Shown here: in pieces, positions 27,406-37,031 of the stretch
How the letters are laid out: the number at the start of each line of letters is the position of its first letter
Position numbering within the stretch: position 1 is the first letter of the stretch
Source: Lederbergia galactosidilytica
GTDB lineage: Bacteria > Bacillota > Bacilli > Bacillales > Bacillaceae_C
DNA: 64,000 nucleotides
Assembly (NCBI RefSeq): GCF_017873565.1
Contig: NZ_JAGGKH010000013.1
Coordinates: 88,187 to 152,186, forward strand
Direction of reading: 5' to 3'
Position numbers and translations under genes: made by a program
The notes under the pieces: generated by a model
What the model saw: only the letters and a program-made list of their open reading frames with translations
Told to the model about the DNA's origin: nothing
Databases searched by the model: none

Positions 27406-30400
27406 TTATACATTTCTTCTTTGAATAATAAAAAAAGCGGAACATCCTCCTAGTAACATAACGAAGCCTAAAAATAACCAATTAAATATATTCGTTGCCG
27501 TATTAGGAAGTAGGCTTCCATCCTTTGTAGCGGTAGAACCACCGCTCTTCGGGGTCCCTTTTTGAATATCTTCATCTTGTGTTTTACCTTGCTCTTTTCC
27601 GCTCGGTGATTGACCTGATTCTTTACCATCTGTTGTTTCATTAGGCTCTGTTCCACCCGGCATTTCATCTGGGTCCTGATCGCCTGGGGTTCCTTCTGGA
27701 TCTGTTCCACCTGGCGTTTCTTCGTCTGGTGTTTCAGCTAGTCCTTCAAGTGTCAGAATACCGAATACTGATGGATCTTGATAGCCCACACCTGTTGTGT
27801 CATTCCATGTGGCTATGCTTTGACGTGAACCAGCCTGGGCATCGTTGATTTGTACATCAAAACCAATTTGCATATTATTTTCTGGAGTAACCGTTTTAAA
27901 TGGAATCTTCATTTCAACTATGTAACCATTTCCCGATACATGAGTTGCGGATGCGAAACCATCTTCAATACTTTCAGGATTAAAAGTAGTCTCGTTTTCA
28001 AAATTGACTCTATATTGGCCATCGTCCTTTTCGTAAAATGATGTCTTTGCATTATTTTCATCCAGAAATACCTCAACCGAATCTTGCTCATAGGCTTCAG
28101 GATTTGATTGATCAAGGCTGGAATCACTAACCTGAAATAATACGTACAAGTTTTCCTCATCCCAAAGAGCTTTAGCTATTCCATTGGCACCATGCCAGGC
28201 TGTCTGATAGCGTTGAATTGGAAGTGCAGAAGTCTTGTTCCAGACCTCATCGATCGTTCCATCTATTACAGGTGTACCAAACAAAGCAGTTTCATAGTTC
28301 ACCTCTCGTTCACTTGTTCCATGTTCTTTCATAAATTTGTCCGGATCGATGACAGCATAATAAGCCGGTTTGGCTTGCATATTTCGATCAAATAATAGCG
28401 GACTTTGCGCTGCTCTCCAACTTGTTGCATCATTCAATCCCCAAAATGTAACTCGAGAAATATGATCGGCATATTCTTTATAAATTTGAAATAGTTGTGC
28501 ATATAAATACCCTTGTGCATTCGCTTGTTCCTTGGTAAGCTCATTGTCAGCTCCGGCAGTAATATCAAGTTCTGTCACACCTACCTCAACACCTAGAGAG
28601 ATAAATTTCTCTAAAGATCGTCTCACATTTTCTGGATTGGTATTTAAATTATAATGACCTTGCATCCCAATACCGTCAATCAGGATATCCCCATTATGTT
28701 CTGCTGCATAGTTTTCATTGATTTCTTTTACCATTTGATAAATGGCTTCGGCTTTGTTTTGATTATCATCATTATAATCATTGTAATAGAGCTTGATCTC
28801 CCAATCTTTTTCATTGATTACTTCTTTTGCTATTCTAAAGGCCTGTTCTATATAATCAGAACCAATCGCTTTATACCATCCTGATTGACGTAATGAGGCT
28901 TCCCAATCAGAAGGATTTGTTGGATTGTCGTTCATTGCTTCATTGACAACATCCCAGGAAATGACATTTGGTCCGAAATGCTCGACAACAGTTTTGACAT
29001 GAATTCTTAAATTTTCAAGTGCCTCTTTCCTACTTAATGGAGCACCATTTTCATCAACATATAACCATTCTGGTGACTGTTGATGCCAAACAAGCACATG
29101 ACCATGCACTTTTAGTCCCTCAGCTAAAGCCTTGTCAACAAGAGCATCTTCAGCAGTAAAATCGAATTCTCTCTGTTCATTGTAGGCATAGCTTGGTTTC
29201 ATCGCATTTTCTGCTGTCACGAGATTATGATGCCCCTTAAGTAGTTCAAGTCGACTTCCCTCCAGATCTGTCGTTGATACGGCATTTCCAATATAGAAAT
29301 AGTTTTGATAAACATCCCGGATTGCGGTTAAATCCTCGTCAATATCAACAGGGTCTGACTCCATAAGTTCAAAACGGATGTCATCAATATAGAAAGCTGC
29401 CGTACTATTGTTAGTACTTTCTATATAAATGGTTACATATTCATCACCGACACTGCTATAACGATAAGTTCCTTCAAGTTGTACCCAACCATCTTCTCTA
29501 CTGATTGTTTTACCTTGAAGATTATTATAGCTTGCACCGTGACCCTCACTTCCTACCTGTGTCGATAACTGTAACTGTGCACTTTCAGGAGAAATCAACT
29601 TGATCCAAGCCGAAATATTATACTCCTTTCCCTTATCAATATATGACTCTACTCGTAATGAGGGGCCATTCCATTCTTTAGTTCGATTTTCTACTTTCAG
29701 TGCATACTTCCCACCATCTGTATGATTTTCTTCATCTGTGATAGTCAGGGTTTCTGTATCTCCTCTTCCCGCAAAGCCAGCTAATGATTGATCTTCAAAG
29801 GTAATGGTTGTGAATGTGTCTGGCGCAGGTCTCTGCTCTTCTGGTTCCTCTTTATCCTCTACACTAACCTGCTCTGTAATAAGGATCTCCCCAATATAGA
29901 ATGGGACCGTCTTTGCTTCATCGTTAGATTGGATACGTAAGGATGTATCTTCACCAGTATCAACTGTATACTGAGCTGTCATCGTAAATGCTTGACCAGC
30001 TATAAAATCTGCACTAGCTAATAAAGGATAATCTCCTGATGGAATCTGTACCCATGCTTGCCCCCCTTCTGGAATACGTTCGCTTTCATCAACATAGCCA
30101 TTCATAGTAAAGGTGTACGTTTTTCCTTTTTCCATGCCGATATCGTTAAATTTAATATCCACACCATCCCAATTATTCGTTCTCCCGCTTATATGGACTG
30201 CTTTTCCGTCATCATTGCCTGTAAAAGTAACATCAGAAACTGTCTCCAATTGTGCATTACCTGCCTGTAAAACAATCCCTAGACCTTCGGCAAAGGTTTC
30301 ATGAAAGATCCGATTTGTCTCTACCTCCTGCTCTTCGGCTTCTACAACCTGCAGGCCCTGTCCTAGTTGTATGATTAAAATAGCGATAAGTAATGATGAA

Positions 30401-30426
30401 ACAGTTAATTTTAACCTTCTTCTCAT
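27406..30426 (-). CDS. Surface-anchored multimodular GH10 endo-1,4-beta-xylanase (2 x CBM22, GH10, CBM9, LPNTA sorting signal)
   Basis: About 1006 residues from the ATG at 30426; an in-frame GTG/ATG pair lies 11 codons upstream, but GGGGG is placed ahead of the chosen start. Modules: signal peptide (1-30, basic MRRR then hydrophobic, ending VEA); two CBM22-like domains (about 35-190 and 205-355); GH10 barrel (about 370-705) with acid/base Glu near 495 in [10 protein letters not shown] and nucleophile Glu near 618 in [12 protein letters not shown]9-like domain (about 715-900, [26 protein letters not shown]); acidic Pro/Gly linker; and LPNTA, hydrophobic segment, basic tail RRNV. The last is a sortase signal of the class D type. 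It should attach to the cell wall and cut xylan outside the cell. A cre-like site is 40 bases upstream. Confidence 0.93.
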   Translation of the reverse strand: MRRRLKLTVSSLLIAILIIQLGQGLQVVEAEEQEVETNRIFHETFAEGLGIVLQAGNAQLETVSDVTFTGNDDGKAVHISGRTNNWDGVDIKFNDIGMEKGKTYTFTMNGYVDESERIPEGGQAWVQIPSGDYPLLASADFIAGQAFTMTAQYTVDTGEDTSLRIQSNDEAKTVPFYIGEILITEQVSVEDKEEPEEQRPAPDTFTTITFEDQSLAGFAGRGDTETLTITDEENHTDGGKYALKVENRTKEWNGPSLRVESYIDKGKEYNISAWIKLISPESAQLQLSTQVGSEGHGASYNNLQGKTISREDGWVQLEGTYRYSSVGDEYVTIYIESTNNSTAAFYIDDIRFELMESDPVDIDEDLTAIRDVYQNYFYIGNAVSTTDLEGSRLELLKGHHNLVTAENAMKPSYAYNEQREFDFTAEDALVDKALAEGLKVHGHVLVWHQQSPEWLYVDENGAPLSRKEALENLRIHVKTVVEHFGPNVISWDVVNEAMNDNPTNPSDWEASLRQSGWYKAIGSDYIEQAFRIAKEVINEKDWEIKLYYNDYNDDNQNKAEAIYQMVKEINENYAAEHNGDILIDGIGMQGHYNLNTNPENVRRSLEKFISLGVEVGVTELDITAGADNELTKEQANAQGYLYAQLFQIYKEYADHISRVTFWGLNDATSWRAAQSPLLFDRNMQAKPAYYAVIDPDKFMKEHGTSEREVNYETALFGTPVIDGTIDEVWNKTSALPIQRYQTAWHGANGIAKALWDEENLYVLFQVSDSSLDQSNPEAYEQDSVEVFLDENNAKTSFYEKDDGQYRVNFENETTFNPESIEDGFASATHVSGNGYIVEMKIPFKTVTPENNMQIGFDVQINDAQAGSRQSIATWNDTTGVGYQDPSVFGILTLEGLAETPDEETPGGTDPEGTPGDQDPDEMPGGTEPNETTDGKESGQSPSGKEQGKTQDEDIQKGTPKSGGSTATKDGSLLPNTATNIFNWLFLGFVMLLGGCSAFFIIQRRNV

Positions 30427-30465
30427 TTTTCGAATTCCCCCACTTATAAATTTCATCACCTTTTT

Positions 30466-30480
30466 AGTAAACGCTTACAT
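30466..30480 (-). promoter_or_regulatory. cre-like site upstream of GH10 xylanase
   Basis: On the minus strand ATGTAAGCGTTTACT matches the cre consensus at 14 of 15 positions. It lies 40 bases before the start codon, within the presumed leader or promoter. Confidence 0.55.
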
Positions 30481-30590
30481 TTTATATTAATAGACCTCCT
30501 CTCAATCTAGTATTATAGCTTGTCCTCAAAGGAAATTAACCTAGCTAAACTAAAGATTATACTTTAAAAACTAAAGAGATTTCCATGAGT

Positions 30591-30756
30591 TTAAACCGTC
30601 TGGAGCTGTTCACGAGCTATCAAGCTTGAAAGACGAGTCGTCGACACAAATACATCGAGCCAAAGGAGCATTTTAATCGAGATGTGCAGCAGGGATTTCA
30701 TGCGATTAGCTATTTTTTTATTTTCCACAATATCGAGTGGACAATTTTCAAAAAAA
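30591..30756 (-). other. Unrecognised open-frame remnant upstream of xylanase
   Basis: A minus-strand frame of about 50 codons (ending SSLIAREQLQTV) has no start or RBS of its own and runs into the repeat element at 30757. It has a protein-like composition and may be the tail of a lost transposase or other gene. I cannot identify it. Confidence 0.25.
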
Positions 30757-30893
30757 GAGGTTGGGATATAATTAAAATGTTTAGCATCAAAGACGAACGG
30801 TGCATTACCATAGCCAAGTATATTTCCGGAGCAGGTTATATGCACTTAGTAGTTCGGTTTTTCTTTGCTGAAAACACTTTTGTCCCAACCTCT
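30757..30893. repeat. GGGACA-type inverted-repeat element, internally deleted copy
   Basis: Starts GAGGTTGGGATATAAT and ends TTTTGTCCCAACCTC. Both flanks align with those of the 5131-5425 element, including GTGCATTACC near the left and AGTATATTTCCGGAG toward the right, but about 155 bases of the middle are missing. Confidence 0.7.
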
Positions 30894-30905
30894 TTAAATT
30901 CCTTC

Positions 30906-33900
30906 TTATTTTTCAAAACGGAACCAAGCAAAATCGAAGTGACTTCCTGGTAAAAATATAAAAGTAACTTTTTGACTTCCCGTTATTTTTTCAAGTTCAA
31001 ATATACGCTCTTCGTATTCGTCAGAATGTATGAATTCTACAATTTGCTGACTACTTTCCTCTTCGTTAGCAAAGCGGATATGAATCGTATTTTTTTCTAT
31101 CGGAGAACGACCACAGATCACGAGCTTTGTTGCACCTTCATTAGTAAAATCCAATTGTTCAAGTTCCAAGGACACATTATTTCCGATCCCTTCCACACTT
31201 TTCTCTGTTATGTTAAAGGCATCTCCATATATTTGATCACATTGTGTTGCTTGAATTCTTTCAAAAGCTCTGTTCTTTTTTTCAAATGAGAAGCCTTTAA
31301 TATGAACTTTTTGTTGCAGAACAAAGCAAATGGATGTAATCCCAGACAAACGTTTGTTGAGGAGATATGTTTCTTCTTGATATACATTCCATTTGGATTC
31401 CTTTTGGTAAATCACATCTGCTAATCGTTCACTGTCCTCCTCATTAGGCATTCCTTCCCAAATTTGCATAAAATATTCTTCATTGGACAGGGCAAAGATT
31501 GGGATAGTAATCGTATCAGAACCTTCTCTCCCAAAATCGATGTCATGAAATCCTATCTGTGTTTCGCCATCTCGACTTGTGGCAACTCCGCGCTCATTCC
31601 CATTTCCTACTTCTCCTTTGCTATAGTCATACAATCCTGCGGAAATAAATCCATATGGATCTTTATAGGCAGTGCCAAGTCCTGTAGCCTTAAACTCAAG
31701 CTCAGAAATAAGTTTCGTTTTATCGCTGCCATTTTTGCTTGTACAGCGCAAACGAAATTCCCCGTCTCCCAGAGCTATTAACTTTGCTTGATGACCATTC
31801 GCTTCTACTTGAGCAATATTGGAAGTTATGCCGACATCATTAACTACACTCCATTCAACCCCATGATATGAAGTATTTTCTGGATGCAATTTCACTTGCA
31901 CATCGATTTCTTTCTTTGTTTCGTTCAACACTTGTCCTGCATCACTAATAATTTCAATCTTTCGTAAAGGGATTTCTTTATCATTCCCGAGCACACATGG
32001 TAAAGTTTGATTTTCCATATTCGCAGAAACCCTTGCAACGGTTTCAACTTGACTAGCAATAGACTCAAGTTCTAACGTTTCACTTGGCAGACCGTGTGAA
32101 GTAACCTCAATTTGAACCTTCCCTGGTTTACATGTTGAGCCAATAATCGCCATAAGCTTTCCACTAAATAATCTCCTACTCGTTCCTTTATATGGGTCGT
32201 AATCAGTACTATCCCCATTATCCAAACCAAGCAGGCGACCGGCACCCGCAACACTAACTGTGACACGATTATTAGCATTTTCAACTGGATGATCATTTAC
32301 ATCTTTTACATTAATCTCCACAAACAGCAAATCAGTACCATTAGCTATCAGTTGTTCTTTGTCGGCAATCAAACTAATTTTCTTCGCCTCACCAAAAGAA
32401 TGTCTTACATCCGTTGCAATCACTTTTCCATGCTCATCATAGGCAATGGCCTTTAACTCTCCTTGTTCATATGGAACTTTCCACCAAGCGACAAGCTCTG
32501 TTCCATGTTCATGGTCGATATCATGCATACCAATCGAGCGACCATTTAACTGCAATTCTACTTTCGGGGCATTCGAACATACACGTACATCAATGATCTG
32601 ACCTTGATTAAAATCCCAATAAGGAAAGATATGAACCATTGGCTTTTCCTTATAATCTGTCCATGCTGCTTGATAAATATAATAAGCGTCCTTCTTAAAT
32701 GTAGCCGTATCAATCTGACCAAAATATGAGTTCTTTGTATGATAAGGTGTTGGTTCACCAATATAATCAAAGCCTGTCCATAAAAATTGACCAAGGGAGA
32801 ATGGCGTATCCCTCTCTGCCAAAATACAAGCTTCTGCTGATTTTGCTCCCCAACTAGTTGAACTATTGCCAAGCGCTGAACATTGCTCATCATCATCTGC
32901 TAGAATTGATTTTTCGTAAGGAAAATGATAGATCCCCCTACTTTGTACGACAGAAGAGGTCTCACTCCCGTAAATGATCCAATCTGGATGTTCTTGATGG
33001 TGCTGTTCATAATATTTTTCTGCATAATTATAGCCAGCAATCTTAACGAGGTCCGCGCATTTCTGTGCATTTTCCCATGGCATATAATTTGAACCAATTG
33101 TTACAACTGCATTCCTCTTGGGATCATATTCGTTTACATAGTCCATTAGCATTTTAGTCATTTCCTGTCCCCTGTCATCCGCATGTGTATCATAAATTTC
33201 ATTGCCGATACTCCACATTAACAAACTAGGGTGATTGCGATCACGCATTACCCAACTTTTTACATCTCGTTCTGCCCAATCTGGAAAAAATCGGGCATAA
33301 TCATAAGGAGTTTTTGGTTTTTCCCACATATCAAAAGCTTCTGAGACGACTAGGAAACCCATTTCATCTGCTAATTCCATCAATTCTTTAGCAGGCATAT
33401 TATGGGCTGTTCGAATAGCATTTACACCCATTTCTTTTAAAATCTCAAACCTTCTTCTTAAGGCAACTTTATTAAAAGCTGCACCCAATGCTCCTAAATC
33501 ATGATGTTCACAGACACCATTTAATTTCATTTTCTGCCCATTTAGTTTAAATCCTTCTTGCGAATCTAAAACAATATGACGGAACCCGATATTTTGTGAA
33601 ATTGATTCAGTTACCTTTATCACTTCAGCATCTGCTCCAACTGTAGATAACTCTGTGTGAAGTTGATATAAATTAGGATCATCTATACTCCATAGCAATG
33701 GATTTTCAACATAAAATCTCTGTTGAATTCGGTGGATTGAATCATTTCCAGCCTTAATAGTTTTAAGCGTTTTTTTAATCTCTTGCCCTTGATATAAAAT
33801 GGTTTGAGTGAGAGAGGCATTTTCTTTTATATGTACGTCAGTATCAATATCAATCTGCCAGCTATCTCGCATTTTCTTTGTATGTACATAAATCCCGTCT

Positions 33901-34337
33901 GTTTTAATATGATTTTTCTCTCTTGTCTTTAGCCACACATTTCGGTAAATACCTGCACCAGAATACCATCTACTATTCGGACTTTGATAGACAACTTTTA
34001 CGAGTATTTCATTTTCACCTTCGACGATTTGTTTCGTAATATCGTGTTCAAAGGAGGAATATCCGTATTTCCATTCCCCTGCAAACTGTTGATTCACATA
34101 TACAGTGGAATCCATATAAACCCCGTCAAAATATAAAAGTGTCTGTTCACTATCCCCTTTACGCATAAATTTTTTTCGATACCAACCAATACCATTCTCA
34201 TAGAGATCTAATGTATTATAGATGAGCCAATCATGAGGAAGATCAACCGGTTTAAAATTTAAATTCGTATGATCCGTTACTTCCAAACCGCTCTTGGCAA
34301 ATTCCCATCCTTCATTAAAAAGAATTTTTTTATTCAT
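30906..34337 (-). CDS. Large glycoside hydrolase family 2 enzyme (beta-galactosidase-like)
   Basis: 1143 residues, no signal peptide. N-terminal jelly-roll and Ig-like domains (about 1-280) lead into a GH2 TIM barrel. RDRNHPSLLMWSIGNEI holds the acid/base Glu near 380 and IYGSETSSV the nucleophile Glu near 457. The following 150 residues (VRVCSNAPKVELQLNGRSIG) look like the DUF4982/Ig domain of bacterial GH2 enzymes, and the remaining 350 residues form further beta-rich domains, the last of which could be a carbohydrate-binding domain. The family covers beta-galactosidase, beta-glucuronidase and others; the substrate is not clear. It is cytoplasmic and probably removes a side-chain sugar from imported oligosaccharides. 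TACTAGTA occurs about 100 bases upstream. Confidence 0.87.
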   Translation of the reverse strand: MNKKILFNEGWEFAKSGLEVTDHTNLNFKPVDLPHDWLIYNTLDLYENGIGWYRKKFMRKGDSEQTLLYFDGVYMDSTVYVNQQFAGEWKYGYSSFEHDITKQIVEGENEILVKVVYQSPNSRWYSGAGIYRNVWLKTREKNHIKTDGIYVHTKKMRDSWQIDIDTDVHIKENASLTQTILYQGQEIKKTLKTIKAGNDSIHRIQQRFYVENPLLWSIDDPNLYQLHTELSTVGADAEVIKVTESISQNIGFRHIVLDSQEGFKLNGQKMKLNGVCEHHDLGALGAAFNKVALRRRFEILKEMGVNAIRTAHNMPAKELMELADEMGFLVVSEAFDMWEKPKTPYDYARFFPDWAERDVKSWVMRDRNHPSLLMWSIGNEIYDTHADDRGQEMTKMLMDYVNEYDPKRNAVVTIGSNYMPWENAQKCADLVKIAGYNYAEKYYEQHHQEHPDWIIYGSETSSVVQSRGIYHFPYEKSILADDDEQCSALGNSSTSWGAKSAEACILAERDTPFSLGQFLWTGFDYIGEPTPYHTKNSYFGQIDTATFKKDAYYIYQAAWTDYKEKPMVHIFPYWDFNQGQIIDVRVCSNAPKVELQLNGRSIGMHDIDHEHGTELVAWWKVPYEQGELKAIAYDEHGKVIATDVRHSFGEAKKISLIADKEQLIANGTDLLFVEINVKDVNDHPVENANNRVTVSVAGAGRLLGLDNGDSTDYDPYKGTSRRLFSGKLMAIIGSTCKPGKVQIEVTSHGLPSETLELESIASQVETVARVSANMENQTLPCVLGNDKEIPLRKIEIISDAGQVLNETKKEIDVQVKLHPENTSYHGVEWSVVNDVGITSNIAQVEANGHQAKLIALGDGEFRLRCTSKNGSDKTKLISELEFKATGLGTAYKDPYGFISAGLYDYSKGEVGNGNERGVATSRDGETQIGFHDIDFGREGSDTITIPIFALSNEEYFMQIWEGMPNEEDSERLADVIYQKESKWNVYQEETYLLNKRLSGITSICFVLQQKVHIKGFSFEKKNRAFERIQATQCDQIYGDAFNITEKSVEGIGNNVSLELEQLDFTNEGATKLVICGRSPIEKNTIHIRFANEEESSQQIVEFIHSDEYEERIFELEKITGSQKVTFIFLPGSHFDFAWFRFEK

Positions 34338-34864
34338 ATTCGCTATATATCCTCATTTCAATTATATTATTCAATTATAACAGCTTCATCCATCAATATT
34401 ATGTAGTAGAAAGCTGTAGATAACATTACAAACACTAATTTACTAGTAGATAGAACGAGAGAAACAGCATCGTAAGCCCTCTGAGCAAGGCGCCAAGCAA
34501 ATGTTCTGAGCCATAATGAGGCACTATTTGCCTTTCTTTGGCTCAGATTATTTCATGGAACATCGGCCCAGCTCCCCACGTCCACATGTCTTCGCCACTG
34601 AAATCTCGTCCTGCGAGCCTTGGGCCGATGGCGCCTGGAGCTAGACATTGCCTCGGTATCATGCAAACTATTCACAAGCCAATAATTTTATAATTTCCTA
34701 TACGAGGACAAGAGCCAAATTTACACTGTCTAGTGGAATTGTGCTCAACTTCCTACAAAGGCTCATCAACTACGATTTTCGTTATACACTAACCAACATG
34801 CTAATTTAGAGTACGATTAATCAGTTTACTATTACTCCTTCTTTTTCCAGAAGTTCAAAATGTC
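34338..34864. other. Structured intergenic region
   Basis: 527 bases upstream of the GH2 gene. It holds TACTAGTA (34441-34448) and two successive inverted repeats: TCTGAGCCA/TGGCTCAGA (34505-34547) and a perfect ten-base CATCGGCCCA/TGGGCCGATG pair (34561-34630). The latter is followed by GGCGCCTGGAGCTAGACA, a string typical of dispersed repeats in Bacillaceae. No gene is apparent. Confidence 0.5.
34441..34448. promoter_or_regulatory. Operator-like core TACTAGTA upstream of GH2 gene
   Basis: This eight-base palindrome also forms the core of the motifs at 41704-41723 and 47880-47893. It is 104 bases before the GH2 start. Evidence is positional only. Confidence 0.3.
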
Positions 34865-36019
34865 TTATTCATAATTTCCACCTGTCGTGATTTCATTACT
34901 GGCGAAGTTCTCAATGGATGCCGTTTTTTCATAAAAATAAGTGGCATTCTTCAAAATGCCTTCTCTTGTATAGAATGGACTATCTTCCTCAAGTGGAAGT
35001 GTCTCTGTTTTTCCAAGACTAGCAGACTGATAAATAGCTGTAATTAGTTCCAAGGTTTTCCGTCCCTGTTCTCCATCAATTAAAACGCCTTTATTCTCTT
35101 CAATCGCAGTTAACACATCATCAATCTGTCCCGCATGCCTCTCGTATTTCAATGTAGGGAGTTGTTCGTATATTTTTTGAATTTCCGTTTCTAAACTTTT
35201 ATCATTTTCAGGGAAGCCATTTTCCTTTGAACTAGAAGCTTTTAATTTCCAGGGAGCTGATACACGTGCATTTTTGCCTTGGAAAATTAATTGTTGTTCC
35301 TCACCGTGATGGACAACTGAACTTGTAATTTGTGCGAGACTTCCATTCTCGTATTTTCCAATGGCAATCGATAAATCTTCTACTTCTGCATTATCATGAG
35401 AGGTATTGCTTGTAATCGCTGTTATTTCTGCGGGCATTCCATTCATCCACTGAAATAGATCAATATGGTGGACTGCATGATTTAATGTACAACCGCCACC
35501 CTCTTTTTCCCATGTGCCTCTCCACCATAAATCATAATAACTATGCCCTCTCCACCAATAAGAATCCACTTGTGTATGAACGATCGGGCCCATCAATTTT
35601 GTATCCAGCACCTTTTTCAACTTCATCATCGGAGTTGTAAACCGATTTTGGGCAACGATGGATAAAATTCTTTGGTTCTTGTAGGCCGCTTGATTCATGG
35701 CATCACATTCTTCAAGCGAGGAAGCCATTGGTTTTTCAACTAAAACATGCTTGCCAGCTTCTAAAAAGTCTATGGCAATCTCCGCATGTGTATATGGTGG
35801 CGTACAAACGGATACAAGGTCAATATCTTCTCTCTCCAATAGAGCTTTGTGAGTGTCTACTACATCAGCTGAAAGTTGAAACTGTTCCTTTAGTTTTTGC
35901 GCTTTTTCAGGAAATGTATCACATAAAGCAACAATATTACACCTTTCAGGAAAATTTAAATAGCCATTAATATGAGCTGGAGCAATAGCCCCTGTCCCAA
36001 TAACTGCAATATTTAACAT
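34865..36019 (-). CDS. Gfo/Idh/MocA-family NAD(P)-dependent sugar oxidoreductase
   Basis: About 384 residues from the ATG at 36019, which follows AAGGAG by 12 bases; an in-frame ATG at 36070 overlaps the stop of the upstream gene (TAATG) and could be used by coupling. Rossmann motif NIAVIGTGAIAPAHI at the N-terminus, EKPMASSLEECD for the conserved catalytic Lys region, and GGGCTLNHAVHHIDLFQWM with the conserved Asp/His. Such enzymes oxidise or reduce hydroxyl groups of sugars, inositols or glycosides, or act in glycoside cleavage via keto-intermediates. Substrate is unknown here. It is paired with the NIF3-like gene. Confidence 0.88.
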   Translation of the reverse strand: MLNIAVIGTGAIAPAHINGYLNFPERCNIVALCDTFPEKAQKLKEQFQLSADVVDTHKALLEREDIDLVSVCTPPYTHAEIAIDFLEAGKHVLVEKPMASSLEECDAMNQAAYKNQRILSIVAQNRFTTPMMKLKKVLDTKLMGPIVHTQVDSYWWRGHSYYDLWWRGTWEKEGGGCTLNHAVHHIDLFQWMNGMPAEITAITSNTSHDNAEVEDLSIAIGKYENGSLAQITSSVVHHGEEQQLIFQGKNARVSAPWKLKASSSKENGFPENDKSLETEIQKIYEQLPTLKYERHAGQIDDVLTAIEENKGVLIDGEQGRKTLELITAIYQSASLGKTETLPLEEDSPFYTREGILKNATYFYEKTASIENFASNEITTGGNYE

Positions 36020-36069
36020 AGAAATAAACTCTCCTTTTCCCCGTTTTGGTTTAGCTTGAGCTTTCATCA

Positions 36070-36864
36070 TTAAATCATTTGAAAAACTGGTTTCTCGTCG
36101 ATAAAATGTACTGGGGTCCTTGGATACATTGATTGAATTATTTCTGCTAAATATTCCATCCCCGCTTTTTCACTTTCTGCATGACCAAGTAAAATTAATC
36201 CCCGATTTCTTCCTTGCTGCAAAGCATCTCGCACATATTCTGGTGTTTCCCATTCTGGCCCCTCCCCTGTTATAAGTAAATCAAGCTGTTCGCGCTGATA
36301 TAAGGGAATAGCATTCTCTCCTCCTCCCCGATAACCAACTGATATTCCGATCCGTTCGCACAGCAATGACAAATCTCCAACAACGCGTACATACGGAATA
36401 TTCAATTTTTTCTTTACATATTTGGCCAATTCTCCTAATTCCATAGGTGGAAAAGTGAGAATAGACTCAGTGGTATGATGTTTTACAACATGAGGTTCCC
36501 AATTCAATTTTCGTAATAATCCTAACATAATTCCATCTGGCTGATATAAATGAATTGTGTCATGAAAACGGAAAATCGCCATTTGGGACTGCTCAATCAG
36601 TCTCTTTTTTTCAAGATAAACAGGGTCATTTAGCCATTGATCTTGCTTACCATGATGGCTATAATAAATTCCTTCATGAGTGATAAGTAGGTTCACATTT
36701 AAATCTATCGCTTTTCTGATGACATTATGTGTGGCAATAAAAGCTGTTGCGATTCCTGAAACTGCAACCTCTTGTTTCCCCGATGTCAGCATATCTACCG
36801 TTTCTCTTAATTCAGGAACAGACTCTGTTAATTTCTCGATTATATTTTGTATGGTTATGTCCAT
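36070..36864 (-). CDS. NIF3-like dinuclear metal-centre protein
   Basis: 264 residues. The family signature is visible: LITHEGIYY near residue 62 (metal-binding His), ISVGYRGGGENAIPLY and LLITGEGPEWE in the middle, and LILLGHAESEKAGM near the C-terminus (His and Glu ligands). NIF3-family proteins form hexamers with two-metal sites; their biochemical role is largely unsettled. This one is shorter and more diverged than the housekeeping YqfO type and is adjacent to, and overlaps or abuts, the Gfo/Idh/MocA gene. This suggests a metal-dependent step on the same sugar substrate. Confidence 0.82.
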   Translation of the reverse strand: MDITIQNIIEKLTESVPELRETVDMLTSGKQEVAVSGIATAFIATHNVIRKAIDLNVNLLITHEGIYYSHHGKQDQWLNDPVYLEKKRLIEQSQMAIFRFHDTIHLYQPDGIMLGLLRKLNWEPHVVKHHTTESILTFPPMELGELAKYVKKKLNIPYVRVVGDLSLLCERIGISVGYRGGGENAIPLYQREQLDLLITGEGPEWETPEYVRDALQQGRNRGLILLGHAESEKAGMEYLAEIIQSMYPRTPVHFIDEKPVFQMI

Positions 36865-37031
36865 TCTACGATTACCTCTTCCAAGAAATAATCATCTATA
36901 TAAGGATATGTCAAACTTCCTTCATATAGATGTTATAAATCCACCTTTCTTTTCTCAAACATAGGAAGTGATCCAAATGGCCCGTTTGAAAAACGGAGTT
37001 ATATAATCTTTATCTTCACTAAACAGTCCAG

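Noticed and set aside
30591..30845. 84-codon minus frame as a real gene
   Set aside because: Its start lies inside a dispersed repeat element and no RBS is present.
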